DNA from: Humidesulfovibrio sp.
GTDB taxonomy: Bacteria; Desulfobacterota; Desulfovibrionia; Desulfovibrionales; Desulfovibrionaceae
NCBI GenBank assembly: GCA_031292175.1
Contig: JARLHQ010000028.1
Coordinates: forward strand, 290,475-323,188
Reading direction: 5' to 3'
Length of the DNA: 32,714 bases
The position numbers were made by a program, and so were the translations under genes. Position 1 is the stretch's first letter, and every line of letters begins with the position of its first letter. Of the stretch, positions 9,397 to 18,500 are shown one piece after another. Under the pieces are notes generated by a model. That model was not told the DNA's origin, made no database searches, and was given only the letters and a program-made list of their open reading frames with translations.

Positions 9397-10281
9397 ATGA
9401 ACAGACTGACATACCCGCTCGTCCGACTCTTCGATCAGGCGCAAGCCTCCGCCGAAGCCGAGGAGACGCACAGGCGCGTCGGCCAGGGGCTGGTGTTCTT
9501 TTTCCTGGCCTCCCTCGCGCTCATTGAATTGAACACCCTGGGATTCCTTCCGGATTCCCTGGCCCGGAGCGTCTCCCGGAACAGCTTCGACGCCGTGACC
9601 CAGACCTTCACCCTGGTGCTGGTGCTGGAGGTGGTGGAGTTGGTGTTCTCCCTGCCACGCTCCACGTCCCGCTCGGTGGGCAAACAGTTCGAGATCCTGG
9701 CCCTCATCCTGCTCCGGGACGCCTTCAAAGAACTCACCCATCTGCCTGTGCCCATTGAACTGACGGGGCATACGGACGTGCTTATCAATCTGGCCCTGGA
9801 CGGCGCGGGTGCGCTGGCCGTGTTCGTGCTCCTGGGAGTCTACAAGTACGTGCAGCGGTGCGCTCCCAGGCACTGGGCCCCGGTCATCCTGGCAAAATTC
9901 ATCACCGCCAAGAAACTGGTGGCGCTGTTCGTGCTGGGGGCGTTTTTCTGCATGGGCGCCTACGACGCGTTTTTGCTGCTGCGCGGCGAGCCCACCTTCG
10001 ACATCTTCCACGACTTCTATACGCTGCTTATCTTCACCGACATCCTCATTGTGCTCATCGCACAGCGCTACATGCCGGAATTCCATGCGATATTCCGCAA
10101 CTCCGGTTTTGCGCTGTCCACACTGTTCATCCGCATGGCCCTGACGGCAGAGCCCATGCTCGCCGTCATCATGGGAGTGGGCTCCATGCTCTTCGCCGTG
10201 GGGCTCACGTATGCCTCCAACCACTTTTACGCCATCACCCAAGCAGGCAAGCCATGTCCCCTTCCGGGTTCTCCAAAGTAG
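9397..10281 (+). CDS. Polytopic inner-membrane protein of unknown function
   Basis: 294 residues with about six to eight hydrophobic segments, at roughly 31-51, 66-85, 98-112, 128-149, 172-195, 205-224 and 237-271. A soluble N-terminal stretch of about 30 residues carries an acidic EAEE run. Charged patches sit between segments (PRSTSRSVGK near 87-96; RDAFKEL near 107-113). I do not recognise the family; no transporter signature, enzyme motif or channel filter is evident. It follows the SNF2 gene by 27 bases and overlaps the next gene by 28 bases, so all three are probably one transcription unit. The ATG at 9397 is chosen over a TTG at 9379 that would add six residues; neither has a clear ribosome-binding site, so translation may rely on coupling. 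Confidence 0.8.
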   Translation: MNRLTYPLVRLFDQAQASAEAEETHRRVGQGLVFFFLASLALIELNTLGFLPDSLARSVSRNSFDAVTQTFTLVLVLEVVELVFSLPRSTSRSVGKQFEILALILLRDAFKELTHLPVPIELTGHTDVLINLALDGAGALAVFVLLGVYKYVQRCAPRHWAPVILAKFITAKKLVALFVLGAFFCMGAYDAFLLLRGEPTFDIFHDFYTLLIFTDILIVLIAQRYMPEFHAIFRNSGFALSTLFIRMALTAEPMLAVIMGVGSMLFAVGLTYASNHFYAITQAGKPCPLPGSPK

Positions 10282-10679
10282 GCCGGAGCGCCAAGAAGCG
10301 TCTTTACGGCCCGCGCGCGGCGCTGGTTTCCGGCTACACGTCCGCGGAACAGGACCTGTTGCTGGCCATGCTGGAACGCTTCCACCTGGGCGATATTCCC
10401 ACCGTCTTCGCCACCGGCGCGGACATGGACCGCAACGTGGGTGAACTTTTGGCCAGCGCGCCCGGCCACGGACGCGGCAAGGACAGTCCGCTGCCGCGCG
10501 CCATCGTGCTTTCCGGCGTCCTGGAAAAAGAACTCTCAACCATCATGGCCGCCTGGAAGCACCTGGGCTTGCCGCGCCAGAACTGGGCCACCCTCACCCC
10601 CACCTCGGAAGGCTGGCCGCTCATTGACCTCTTGACCGAGCTGGACCTTGAGCGTCTGGCCCTGGCGCCCAAGGACTGA
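10254..10679 (+). CDS. Small protein with DUF3783-like C-terminal domain
   Basis: A 141-residue, probably cytoplasmic protein. The N-terminal 20 residues are basic (SKVGRSAKKR). The rest alternates strands and helices: an ALVSGY strand, a helix DLLLAMLERF, a strand TVFATG, then RAIVLSGV, a helix ending HLGLP, and TLTPTSEGWPLIDLLTEL. The last section resembles DUF3783, in which a short domain ends in a similar T-P-T-x-x-W pattern; this is from memory of the family pattern. Function is unknown. It begins inside the preceding membrane-protein gene (28-base overlap, different frame), with a weak AGGCA about 5 bases before the ATG, which suggests translational coupling. Confidence 0.78.
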   Translation: MSPSGFSKVGRSAKKRLYGPRAALVSGYTSAEQDLLLAMLERFHLGDIPTVFATGADMDRNVGELLASAPGHGRGKDSPLPRAIVLSGVLEKELSTIMAAWKHLGLPRQNWATLTPTSEGWPLIDLLTELDLERLALAPKD

Positions 10680-10692
10680 TTCCCTCGCCCGC

Positions 10693-10710
10693 ACGGGCTG
10701 AAGCCCCCGT
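10693..10710 (+). terminator. Weak hairpin after the SNF2 gene row
   Basis: ACGGGCT (10693-10699) can pair with AGCCC...CGT (10702-10710) with a bulge and a very short loop, 14 bases after the DUF3783 stop. No U-tract follows, so this may only be a partial terminator. The rest of the 350-base gap up to the chemoreceptor gene holds no credible ORF apart from the promoter listed separately. Confidence 0.25.
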
Positions 10711-10885
10711 TCATCTCCCGTCCACATCACTTGCGCCAACAGAAACGTGACGCGCCCCTATTGTACCGTGCGCGATTTAAGACATTGCACCGCGCAGCCA
10801 TTCAGCTATCCGATGCAGCGATAATTTTTGCCCATACCTGCGGAGACAACTGAGGCACTAGATGCGCTTCGACGGGGAAATAGCC

Positions 10886-10912
10886 TTAAGTATGCCGATT
10901 TTACGCCGATAG
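10886..10912 (+). promoter_or_regulatory. Sigma-28 (FliA)-type promoter upstream of the chemoreceptor gene
   Basis: TTAA at 10886-10889 and GCCGATAG at 10905-10912 are exactly 15 bases apart. The known sigma-28 consensus is TAAA-N15-GCCGATAA, so the match is 3/4 plus 7/8 with ideal spacing. It points toward the methyl-accepting chemotaxis gene whose ATG is at 11029, giving a leader of about 110 bases. Control of chemoreceptors by the flagellar sigma factor is established in many bacteria; its use here is inferred. Confidence 0.6.
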
Positions 10913-11028
10913 CGTGTTGCTTCACCATGAAGGACATGCTACGTTTTAAACGCTTTGAGACGACGCATCTACCATCTTTTCCTTAAAATTTGAGTTTTAA
11001 CTATAGTTCCATCACCGCTGGAGGCACC

Positions 11029-13065
11029 ATGAAACTCGGCCTGCGCACCAAACTTCTTGCTCCAACCATTGCCGCGGTAATCGTCAGCATTACCTTGGCG
11101 AGTTATTTTTCTTCCAGTCGGGCCTCCGAAGAGCTCTGGGGCGAATTGCTCAGTTCTTCCAAAATCCTTGCTGGAAATCTTGCCAGCGGTGCAGGCTCCT
11201 TCAGCGGCGACGTGCTCGGTGCGGTGGTGCTTCAGTCCCAGAACGAGAAGATCAAACGGGTCTTGGCGGATAACTCCGCCGACAGCCAGAGTTCTGCGCA
11301 TCAAGCCCTCCTCGACCTCGTCAAGTTCGATGAGTCGGTTCAGGGCGCGAATATTCTCAATGAAAAAGGGGACGTGATCGCGAGCAGCGAGAGCGTGCCC
11401 AAGGGCAACTTCGCGGACCGCGAATACTTTAAAAAGGCCATGGCCGGCGAGTCCAACGTCTCTGAACCACTGATGAGCAGGGTCACCAACAAACCGGTGT
11501 GCATAGTGGCCGCGCCTGTTAAATCCGGCGACAAGATTGTCGGGATCATCTACGCGCGTCTGGACCTGGGCAAATTCTCTGAAAGCATCGTCGCTCCTGT
11601 CAAGGTGGGCAAGAGCGGCTACGCATACATGGCCAGCAAATCCGGCGTAGTGTTCAGCCACCCGGACCAGAGCAAGCTGCTCAAACTCAAGCTGGCCGAT
11701 CTGGAATGGGCCAAGCCCCTGCTCACCGACCAATCCGGCGTCGTGCAGTATCGCGAAGACGGCATCGACAAATCCGCCATTTTCTCCCGTGACCCCAGTA
11801 CGGGCTGGATCGCGATCATCACGGTCAGCTCTGTCGATATCGCCAACGCCGCCAGCCGCGTGCGCACGGCCAGCGCCCTGTTCGGCGTCCTGGGCATCGT
11901 CCTGGTCTGCCTGGCCATCATGCTCATCCTGAACTACGTCCTGCGCGACCTGAACAGCTGCGTTCTGTTCTCCGAATCCGTGGCTGCGGGGAACATAGAC
12001 AACAACTTGGCACTCACGCGCGATGACGAGTTGGGCCGCTTGGCCGATTCGCTGCGCAAGATGGTGGGCAGCCTGCGCGACATGATCGGCACCGCGCGGC
12101 AAAAGACCGCCGAAGCCGAACAGCAGACCGAGCTGGCCCGCAAGGCCACAAGCGAGGCCGAAGAGGCCAAGGCCGAGGCCGAACGCGCCAAGCGCGCAGG
12201 CATGCTGCACGCCGCCCAGCAGTTGAACAGCATCGTCGAGGTGGTCACCTCCGCCTCCACCGAGCTCTCCGCGCAGATCGAGCAGTCCAGCCGCGGCGCG
12301 GAGCACCAGGCGGCCCGCGTGAGCGAGACCGCCACGGCCATGGAGGAGATGACCGCCACGGTCATTGAGGTGGCCAAAAACGCCGGTCAGGCTGCGGAAA
12401 CAGCGGGAGCCGCACGCGAGAAGGCCCAGACTGGCGCGGGCACCGTGGGCAAGGTCGTGGACGGCATGAACGGCGTGCAGACCCAGACCAACCAGCTCAA
12501 GTCCGACATGGCCCTTTTGGGCAAACAGGCCGAGGACATCGGCCGCATCATGACCGTCATCACCGACATCGCCGACCAGACGAACCTCCTGGCCCTGAAC
12601 GCCGCCATCGAGGCCGCGCGCGCCGGTGACGCAGGGCGCGGCTTTGCCGTCGTGGCGGACGAGGTGCGCAAGCTGGCCGAAAAGACCATGAGCGCCACCA
12701 AGGAAGTAGGCGACGCCATCAGCGTCATCCAACAGAGCACCCGGCTGAACGTGGAGAGTGTCGACAAGTCCGTGCGCCTTATTGAGGCCGCAACGGTTTT
12801 GGCCAAGGATTCCGGAACGGCTCTCGGAGAAATCGTCAGCCTCGTCGACACAGCCTCGGACCAGGTGCGGTCCATCGCCACCGCGAGCGAGGAGCAAAGC
12901 GCCGCCAGCGAAGAGATCAGCCGCTCCATCGAACAAGTGAACGTCATCTCCACCGAGACCTCGCAGGCAATGAACGAGGCGGCCAAGGCCGTGAGCGATC
13001 TTGCCGAACAGGCGCAGGTTCTTCAGGCGCTCATCACCAAGTTGGACGAGGAAGGACGCGGATAG
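11029..13065 (+). CDS. Methyl-accepting chemotaxis protein with periplasmic Cache-type sensor
   Basis: A 678-residue transmembrane chemoreceptor. TM1 is at about 9-27. A periplasmic double-Cache-like sensor of about 250 residues follows (motifs [41 protein letters not shown]), then TM2 at about 281-303. Next come a HAMP region, an Ala/Glu-rich coiled coil (about 355-400) and the cytoplasmic signalling domain. Its hairpin tip (about 505-560) has the invariant [20 protein letters not shown] stretch that binds CheA and CheW. The C-terminus is KLDEEGRG, without a CheR-binding pentapeptide. The ligand is unknown. The ATG at 11029 is preceded by GGAGG with 4 bases' spacing; an upstream TTG at 10990 is rejected. 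A sigma-28-type promoter lies about 110 bases upstream. Its last 40 bases and the following 25 recur after the RND pump gene at 19225. Confidence 0.95.
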   Translation: MKLGLRTKLLAPTIAAVIVSITLASYFSSSRASEELWGELLSSSKILAGNLASGAGSFSGDVLGAVVLQSQNEKIKRVLADNSADSQSSAHQALLDLVKFDESVQGANILNEKGDVIASSESVPKGNFADREYFKKAMAGESNVSEPLMSRVTNKPVCIVAAPVKSGDKIVGIIYARLDLGKFSESIVAPVKVGKSGYAYMASKSGVVFSHPDQSKLLKLKLADLEWAKPLLTDQSGVVQYREDGIDKSAIFSRDPSTGWIAIITVSSVDIANAASRVRTASALFGVLGIVLVCLAIMLILNYVLRDLNSCVLFSESVAAGNIDNNLALTRDDELGRLADSLRKMVGSLRDMIGTARQKTAEAEQQTELARKATSEAEEAKAEAERAKRAGMLHAAQQLNSIVEVVTSASTELSAQIEQSSRGAEHQAARVSETATAMEEMTATVIEVAKNAGQAAETAGAAREKAQTGAGTVGKVVDGMNGVQTQTNQLKSDMALLGKQAEDIGRIMTVITDIADQTNLLALNAAIEAARAGDAGRGFAVVADEVRKLAEKTMSATKEVGDAISVIQQSTRLNVESVDKSVRLIEAATVLAKDSGTALGEIVSLVDTASDQVRSIATASEEQSAASEEISRSIEQVNVISTETSQAMNEAAKAVSDLAEQAQVLQALITKLDEEGRG

Positions 13066-13090
13066 GCAAACATCAGGGGCTCCGCCCCTG
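13026..13090 (+). repeat. 65-bp direct repeat, copy A (chemoreceptor 3' end plus flank)
   Basis: The last codons of the chemoreceptor gene, its TAG stop and the 25 bases after it recur in the same orientation at 19225-19289. I count 4 mismatches in 65 and no gaps. Because both coding and non-coding bases match, this is a DNA-level duplication rather than protein similarity alone. The two copies bracket about 6.1 kb with the RND efflux operon. Confidence 0.9.
13074..13090 (+). terminator. Hairpin after the chemoreceptor gene
   Basis: CAGGGGC and GCCCCTG form a perfect 7-bp stem around a TCC loop, 8 bases after the stop. No U-tract follows, so termination may be partial. The counterpart in repeat copy B carries three of the four mismatches, and its stem is broken. 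Confidence 0.55.
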
Positions 13091-13190
13091 GGCCCGGCGA
13101 GGAGAAAGATACGACCGAGCAGAGCGGGAAAGGGCAATCCAGGACACAAGCCAGCACGGGGACCAGCTCATCTCAAGTGGCATTCAAGAA

Positions 13191-13221
13191 GCCGTGGGTT
13201 CAATTCCCTCCAGCTCCACCA
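13191..13221 (+). tRNA. 3' fragment of a tmRNA (ssrA) or tRNA gene: T-arm, acceptor strand and CCA
   Basis: The segment has a T-loop (GGGTTCAATTCCC), then an acceptor 3' strand CAGCTCC and an encoded ACCA ending at 13221. This closely resembles the 3' end of bacterial tmRNA, where CAGCTCCACCA pairs with a 5' GGGGCTG. No matching 5' half exists in the preceding bases: a tRNA start would fall near 13140, and a tmRNA start about 350 bases back would lie inside the chemoreceptor gene. It is therefore a fragment, not a working gene. Such 3' fragments are typical scars of site-specific integration of genomic islands. One T-stem pair appears mismatched, consistent with decay. tmRNA rather than tRNA origin is a judgement. 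Confidence 0.55.
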
Positions 13222-13232
13222 CTCGACAGCGC

Positions 13233-13265
13233 AAGGGCTTGCGAAGCAATTCGCAAGCCCTTTTT
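13233..13265 (+). terminator. Strong intrinsic terminator after the tmRNA/tRNA fragment
   Basis: AAGGGCTTGCGAA (13233-13245) pairs perfectly over 13 bp with TTCGCAAGCCCTT (13250-13262) around a GCAA tetraloop, followed by more T residues to 13265. It sits 11 bases after the encoded CCA, where the natural terminator of an RNA gene is expected, so it was probably carried along with the fragment. It would also shield the region downstream from chemoreceptor read-through. Confidence 0.88.
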
Positions 13266-13665
13266 CGTTGCCGCATGACATCTTTGCCCTGCGTTTGGCG
13301 CGCGGCCTGAACCGGCTTGCCCAGCCGAAAACCAAATCCACACGACACAAACCAGCCCGCGTGCCGATGGTGCAGGCAAGTGCGTTGCCCCCCTGACGCC
13401 AGCGGCGGCAACTTTGCCGATCCACTTTCGTTAAATGCGCTGGCCATTCATCCACGCATGTCCCCATGTTTGTTCATCACAATGCCCAGCCTTTTCCAGA
13501 ATGATGCCAGAAATTGCCTTCAAACACCACCGTTTAGCCACGCTGCTGTCAGAGCAGAGGGACAACGAAAGAAGCGTGCCCGCGGCTGGTGCAATCAGCG
13601 TCAGATATTCGATCAAATAAGCCTCACCATAGCAGGACACCCCATAAGCAGGCCTTGCAATGCGC
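13266..13665. other. About 400 bases without a convincing gene
   Basis: Short ORFs occur on both strands, but none has a ribosome-binding site, a recognisable domain or consistent codon use. The minus-strand ones run through the tmRNA/tRNA fragment and give the peptide ending typical of false ORFs antisense to RNA genes. Base composition is less GC-rich than in the flanking genes. I see no repeat of note here. Confidence 0.6.
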
Positions 13666-13694
13666 TTGACAGGATTAAGTCAACGCCATAAACA
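13666..13694 (+). promoter_or_regulatory. Probable promoter of the tetR-RND operon
   Basis: A perfect -35 hexamer TTGACA at 13666-13671 is followed 17 bases later by a weak TAAACA (13689-13694). The -35 box is part of an inverted repeat TTGAC-N8-GTCAA (13666-13683), which could be an operator half. The distance to the TetR start at 13728 suits a short leader. Confidence 0.5.
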
Positions 13695-13697
13695 CTG

Positions 13698-13717
13698 TTT
13701 TAGTCACTGACTGAAAT
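13698..13717 (+). promoter_or_regulatory. Candidate operator palindrome before the TetR gene
   Basis: AGTCACTGACT (13702-13712) is a perfect 11-base palindrome, and the arms extend to TTT...AAA with one mismatch. It lies between the promoter and the GGAGG of the regulator gene, a usual site for TetR-family autorepression. The GTCA core also appears in the inverted repeat at 13666-13683. That the regulator binds here is inferred. Confidence 0.5.
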
Positions 13718-13727
13718 GGAGGCGGCA

Positions 13728-14372
13728 ATGTCCGAGGAGAATTCGGGTACAAAGCAACGAATCCTGGCGGCCGCGCGCGAGGTCTTCGCTGAGCGCGGAG
13801 TGGCGGGGGCCACCGTGCGCGAAATCAGCGCCAAAGCCGGAGCAAATCAGGCGGCCGTGCACTATCACTTCGGCAGCAAGGAGAAGTTGCTTATGGCGGT
13901 GCTGGCCGAGTTGCTGCTCACTGATGAGGAGCAGTACCCCGTGAACATCGGCCTCGGCGAGGGCGCCACAACCAGAGACCGCCTTCTGGCCTATATCCGG
14001 TCGATACTCTATCGGCTTGTGGGCACCGGCGATCCCCAGGGCGAAAAGCTTTGCAAGCTTTTCGCCCACGAACTTTTCGACCCCTCAGAGAACTTCGACG
14101 GCTTGATGGAGCGGTTCATCCGGCCGCAGCACTCGCTGCTGCTGGGGATCATGCGTGAGCTGCTCCCTGCGGATACGCCGGAGCGAACTGTGCACCTGTG
14201 CACGGCGGGCGTCTTCGGCCAGTGCCTATTTTTTGACAACATGCGGGAGGTGATCCGCCGCATCTGCCCGGAGATCGCCCTCGACCGGTTGGGTGTTGAG
14301 TTTGCAGCGAAGTTCATTTTTGAATTCGCCCTGGCCGGCATTGAACGCATGGGGGAACGGCAGGATGTTTAA
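13728..14372 (+). CDS. TetR-family transcriptional regulator, likely local repressor of the RND pump
   Basis: 214 residues. The N-terminal helix-turn-helix is typical: KQRILAAAREVFAERG, then TVREISAKAG and the recognition helix region QAAVHYHFGSKEKLL. The C-terminal ligand-binding part resembles the CerR/DUF1956-type TetR group (motifs KLFAHELFDPSE and VFGQCLFF). It probably represses its own operon until an efflux substrate binds. Two ATGs are possible: the one at 13728 has GGAGG 5 bases upstream, whereas that at 13716 precedes this site, so 13728 is chosen. The next gene begins 8 bases before its stop (ATGTTTAA), so regulator, adaptor and pump are translationally linked. A palindrome just upstream is a plausible operator. 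Confidence 0.9.
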   Translation: MSEENSGTKQRILAAAREVFAERGVAGATVREISAKAGANQAAVHYHFGSKEKLLMAVLAELLLTDEEQYPVNIGLGEGATTRDRLLAYIRSILYRLVGTGDPQGEKLCKLFAHELFDPSENFDGLMERFIRPQHSLLLGIMRELLPADTPERTVHLCTAGVFGQCLFFDNMREVIRRICPEIALDRLGVEFAAKFIFEFALAGIERMGERQDV

Positions 14373-15552
14373 GCTTAGAATTCCGATCCGCTGGGGCGGG
14401 AAGCGTCTCGCCGTCATTGCCGCCGTCCTGGGCATTGTCACGGTCCTGGGGTCCGGTTTTTTGTTCAGGAGCAAGCCCTCTCCTCCCGCCCCGGTGCCCG
14501 TGCGCGTAGAGATAGCGGGCGGCACGGCCGGCGCTTCCGGTCCGCGCTACTCTGCCAGCATCAAGCCCAAGGAGCAGGTGGAGCTGGCTTTCAAAGTGGA
14601 CGGGTATGTCCGAGAAATCATCGCGGTGAAGGGCGCCGATGGCAGCGTGCGCGAACTGCGCGCGGGCGACCGTGTCAGCCGGGGCATGGTGCTGGCACGC
14701 CTGGATGACAAGGACCATGTGGCCCGCGCGCACCAAGCGCGCGCCTCCGTGGCGGAGGCCAAGGCCGCCCTCGTGCAGGCCCAGAAGGATCACGAACGGG
14801 CGCTGGCGCTGGTCAACGGCGGCTACCTAGCCAGAAGCGAGTACGATCAGGCCGTGGAGAAACTGAACACCGCCCGCGCCAAGCTTGACGGCGCACACGC
14901 CCAGCAGGACCAGTACGTGAATCAGGTGGACGACTCGCAGCTCAAGTCGCCCCTCGACGGCGTGGTGGCCAGCCGCACGGTGGAGCGCGGCACACTTGTG
15001 GCCAGCGGCACCAAGGCCTTCGTGCTGGTGGACCTCTCCTCCGTGAAGGCCGTGTTCGGCGTGGCCGATTCCCAGTTGGCCACGGTCAAGCCCGGCGCGG
15101 CTCTCGCCATCCGCGTGGACGCATTGAACCGCGACTTCAAGGGCACGGTGACGGCGGTTTCCCCTTCGGCCGATGCCACCAACCGCGTGTTCGACGTGGA
15201 GGTGACAATCCCAAACCCAGACGGAGCGCTCAAGGACGGCATGATAGCCTCCGTGCGGCTGAACGGTCTGGACGCCGCGCTGCAAGCACAAGACAAGCCC
15301 CAGGCCCCGGCGTTCGGCATCGGCGTGCCCATGCAAGCCGTTGTGCGCCAGCCAGACGGCCCGCGCGATTACATGGTCTATGTACTGGTGGAGAAGGACG
15401 GCCGCACCCTGGCCCAGGCCCGCCCGGTGAAGCTGGGCGATGTTGCGGGGCGCAACGTGGCCGTGCTGGAGGGTCTCAAACCCGGCGAGCGCGTGGTCAC
15501 CGCCGGGACCGAGCAACTCTACGACGGCGCGTCCGTCGTCATCGTTCCCTAG
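14365..15552 (+). CDS. RND efflux periplasmic adaptor (membrane fusion protein)
   Basis: 395 residues of the HlyD/AcrA family. One N-terminal membrane anchor lies at about residues 14-34, with no lipobox. A lipoyl/barrel segment follows (VELAFKVDGYVREI...LRAGDRVSRGMVLARLDD), then a short alpha-hairpin (about 115-190, Ala/Gln-rich, HQARASVAEAKAAL...). The second lipoyl half has LKSPLDGVVASRTVERGTLV. The beta-barrel and membrane-proximal domains end in GLKPGERVVTAGTEQLYDGA. It would link the RND pump to an outer-membrane channel, but no such channel gene lies in this operon. The start ATG overlaps the TetR stop region by 8 bases, with GGGGGA upstream. The pump gene starts 39 bases downstream. 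Confidence 0.93.
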   Translation: MFKLRIPIRWGGKRLAVIAAVLGIVTVLGSGFLFRSKPSPPAPVPVRVEIAGGTAGASGPRYSASIKPKEQVELAFKVDGYVREIIAVKGADGSVRELRAGDRVSRGMVLARLDDKDHVARAHQARASVAEAKAALVQAQKDHERALALVNGGYLARSEYDQAVEKLNTARAKLDGAHAQQDQYVNQVDDSQLKSPLDGVVASRTVERGTLVASGTKAFVLVDLSSVKAVFGVADSQLATVKPGAALAIRVDALNRDFKGTVTAVSPSADATNRVFDVEVTIPNPDGALKDGMIASVRLNGLDAALQAQDKPQAPAFGIGVPMQAVVRQPDGPRDYMVYVLVEKDGRTLAQARPVKLGDVAGRNVAVLEGLKPGERVVTAGTEQLYDGASVVIVP

Positions 15553-15591
15553 GCCACCGAACCACCTTTCCCGACGCGAGGCGGACAGAGC

Positions 15592-18500
15592 ATGCACGGT
15601 CACGATGAGTCCAAGTTACTGGAAAAACACAACACCGCCCGGTTCTTCGTCGAGAACCGGCAGATCGCCCTGGTGCTGCTCCTGGCGGTTTTCGTCTGGG
15701 GGGCGCTGAGCTATACGCGCATGCCCCAACGCAAGGACCCGGACATCCCCATCCGCGTGGCCGCCGTCACCTGCACCTGGCCAGGTGTCCCGGCGGAGAA
15801 GGTCGAGGATCTCGTCACCCGCAAGCTGGAGGAGAAGATCGCGGAGAACGACAAGATCGACCGCATCGATTCCACCACGCGTACCGGGCTGGCCGTGGTC
15901 ACCATCAAGCTTCTGGACGATGTGAAGAACACCTCGGAGGTGTTCGACGACCTGAACCTCAAGCTCAACGCCGTGAAAGACCTGCCCGACGGGGCCGGCC
16001 CCATCAATTTCATCAAGGACTTCGGCGACACGGCCACGCTCATGCTCACCGTGGCCTCGCCGCTGGAGGGCCAGACGGAGATAGGCCTGCGCGCCCGGCA
16101 GGTGGTCCAGGCCATCGCCCAGCTACGCGGAACGGACACGGCGGGCCGGGCCACCCTTGTGCAGGTGTTGCCGCCCACCACCCCGGAGCAGAGCCTGCGC
16201 CGCGTGCTGGAACGCTTCTCCCGCGACGCCGTGGACAAGGGCCTGGGAACGGACCCGCGCGTCAGTATCGCGCCGGGGCTGGCCCTGCTCGACCTGCGCA
16301 CGGACAAAACCGATGCCGAACTGGCCGCCGCAGTGGAGACCTTCAAGAACGAGCGCCTGCGCGAAAGCGAACTTTCGCCCGACGCCTGGACCACGGCGGT
16401 GGTGCGCGACCCGGCGAACGCTGAGGCCGCCCTGACCAAGGTGGCAGGCAGCCGCTACGCGTACAAGGATCTGGAGAACTTCACCGAGACGGTGCTGCGC
16501 ACCATGCAGGCCCTGCCCAAGGTGGCCAAGGTGACCCGCTGGGGCGTACGCGACGAGGCCGTGTACCTGGACTACTCCCAGGAGCGTTTGGCGGCGTATG
16601 GCTTCGGCCCCTGGCGCATCAAGGACGCCCTTTCCGCCCGGAACGTGCGGCAAAGCGGCGGCGTGGTGGAGAACGGCGGCAAGTCCATGCTCATCGACCC
16701 CTCGGGCGAGCTGACCAGCGAGGCGGACCTGGGCGGCGTGGCCGTCGGTCGGGTGAACAACGGCGCCCTGGCCTACCTGCGCGACATCGTGGACATCGAA
16801 CGCTCATACGTGAGCCCCGCGCCCAAGCGCCACTATCATTTGGAACGCGCCGCGAACGGCAACTGGACGCGCATGCCCGCCATCACCCTGGCCATCACCA
16901 TGCGCGCGGGAGAGCAGATCGGCCAGTTCTCCAAGGCCGTGGACGCCTCCCTCGCGGGGCTGAAGAAGCGCCTGCCGAACGACCTCGTCTTCTCCCGCAC
17001 CTCGGACCAGCCCAAGCAGGTGGAGGACAAGGTGGGGCTGTTCACCAACAGCCTGCTGGAAGCCATCGTCCTCATCGTGGCCGTGGCCTTCATCGGCTTC
17101 CGCGAGTGGCGCTCGGCCCTGCTCATGGCCTTGTCCATACCCATCACCCTGGCCATGACCTGCGGCATGCTGCATCTGCTCGGCATCGACATCCAGCAGG
17201 TGTCCATCGCGGCCATGATCCTGGCCCTGGGGCTGCTTGTGGACGACCCCGTAGTGGCCAACGACGCCATCAAGCTGGAGCTGCGCGCGGGCAAAACACC
17301 CGACGTGGCCGCATGGCTGGGCCCCACCAAGCTGGCCAAAGCCATCCTCTATGCAACCATCACCAACATTGTGGCCTATCTGCCTTATCTGCTGCTCTCG
17401 GGTGACAAGGGGCTCTTCCTCTACTCGCTGCCCGTGGTCATCGGCTGCTCACTGGTGGCCTCGCGCATCGTCTCCATGACGTTCATCCCGTACATCGGGC
17501 AGTATCTGCTGCGGCCCGGGCGCAACGCGGGCAAGAGCATCGCCGACATGCGCGAGACCGGCTTCACCGGCTGGTACTACCGCTTCGCCAGCAACCTGGT
17601 GGAGCACCGCTGGAAGGTGCTGGGCGTCTCGCTCATCATCGTGGCGCTCGCCTTTATCATGAAGTCGCGCCTGAAGGACCAGTTCTTCCCCTACGACCTT
17701 TCGCACCTGGCCTACGTGGACGTTTGGCTGCCCGAGGACGCCAGCGTGCAGGCCACGGACAAGTCCGCGCGCCAGGCCGACGAGGTCATCCGCCGGGTGG
17801 CTGCGGAGTATGCTCAGGCCCACCCCCGCCACGGCAAGAAGGACTGGCGGGTGCTGAACAGCGTCTCGCTCTTCGTGGGGGCGGGCGGGCCGCGCTTCTG
17901 GTTCTCGGTTGAGCCGGAGCTGGACCAGCCGAACTACGCCCAGGTGCTGCTCGACATCGCGGACGAGCACGACACAGAGAGCTTCATGGACTATCTACAG
18001 CCCAGGCTCACCCTGGCCATGCCCGGGGTGCGCGTGAGCGCCCGCAGGCTTGAAAGCGGCCCGCCCGTGGGCATTCCCGTGCAACTGCGCCTCTCCGGGG
18101 ATGACATGCCCACCCTGCGCGCCCAGGCCGAGCGCCTGAAGACCATGCTGCGCAAGCGGCCCGACACCGACCGCGTGCAGGACAATTGGGGCGCGGAGAT
18201 CTTCCGCGCGCGGTTGTCCATAGATCCCGACAAGGCGGCGCTGGCCGGGGTGACGAACCTTGACGTGGCGCGCTCCTCGGCTGCGGCCATGAACGGCTTC
18301 CAGGTGGCCAGCATCCACCAGGGCCGACTGGACGTGCCCGTGTACGCCCGCCTGCGCATGGAGGAACGCGCCGGACTGGAGGACATCAAGAACCTCTACG
18401 TTGTTTCCTCCAGCGGCACCACCAAGGTGCCGCTGGGGCAGATCTCCGACGTGTCCTGGGGGCTCGACACGGAAAAAATAGTGCGGCGCAACCACTTCCG

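Noticed and set aside
6391..10539. 1382-codon minus-strand ORF opposite the SNF2 gene row
   Set aside because: An open antisense frame caused by high GC at third positions; the composition is unnatural and the plus strand carries conserved domains throughout.
10820..10833. GCAGCGATAA as a second sigma-28 -10 element
   Set aside because: No TAAA-like element lies 15 bases upstream, and the core GCCGAT is not matched.
10969..13149. 726-codon minus-strand ORF opposite the chemoreceptor gene
   Set aside because: Gly/Leu/Asp/His-rich shadow frame; the plus-strand chemoreceptor explains the region fully.
13168..13467. Minus-strand ORFs of 87-99 codons after the chemoreceptor gene
   Set aside because: They run antisense through the tmRNA/tRNA fragment and its terminator and end in the GIEPTAS or WRELNPR type peptides commonly produced by false ORFs over RNA genes; no ribosome-binding site.
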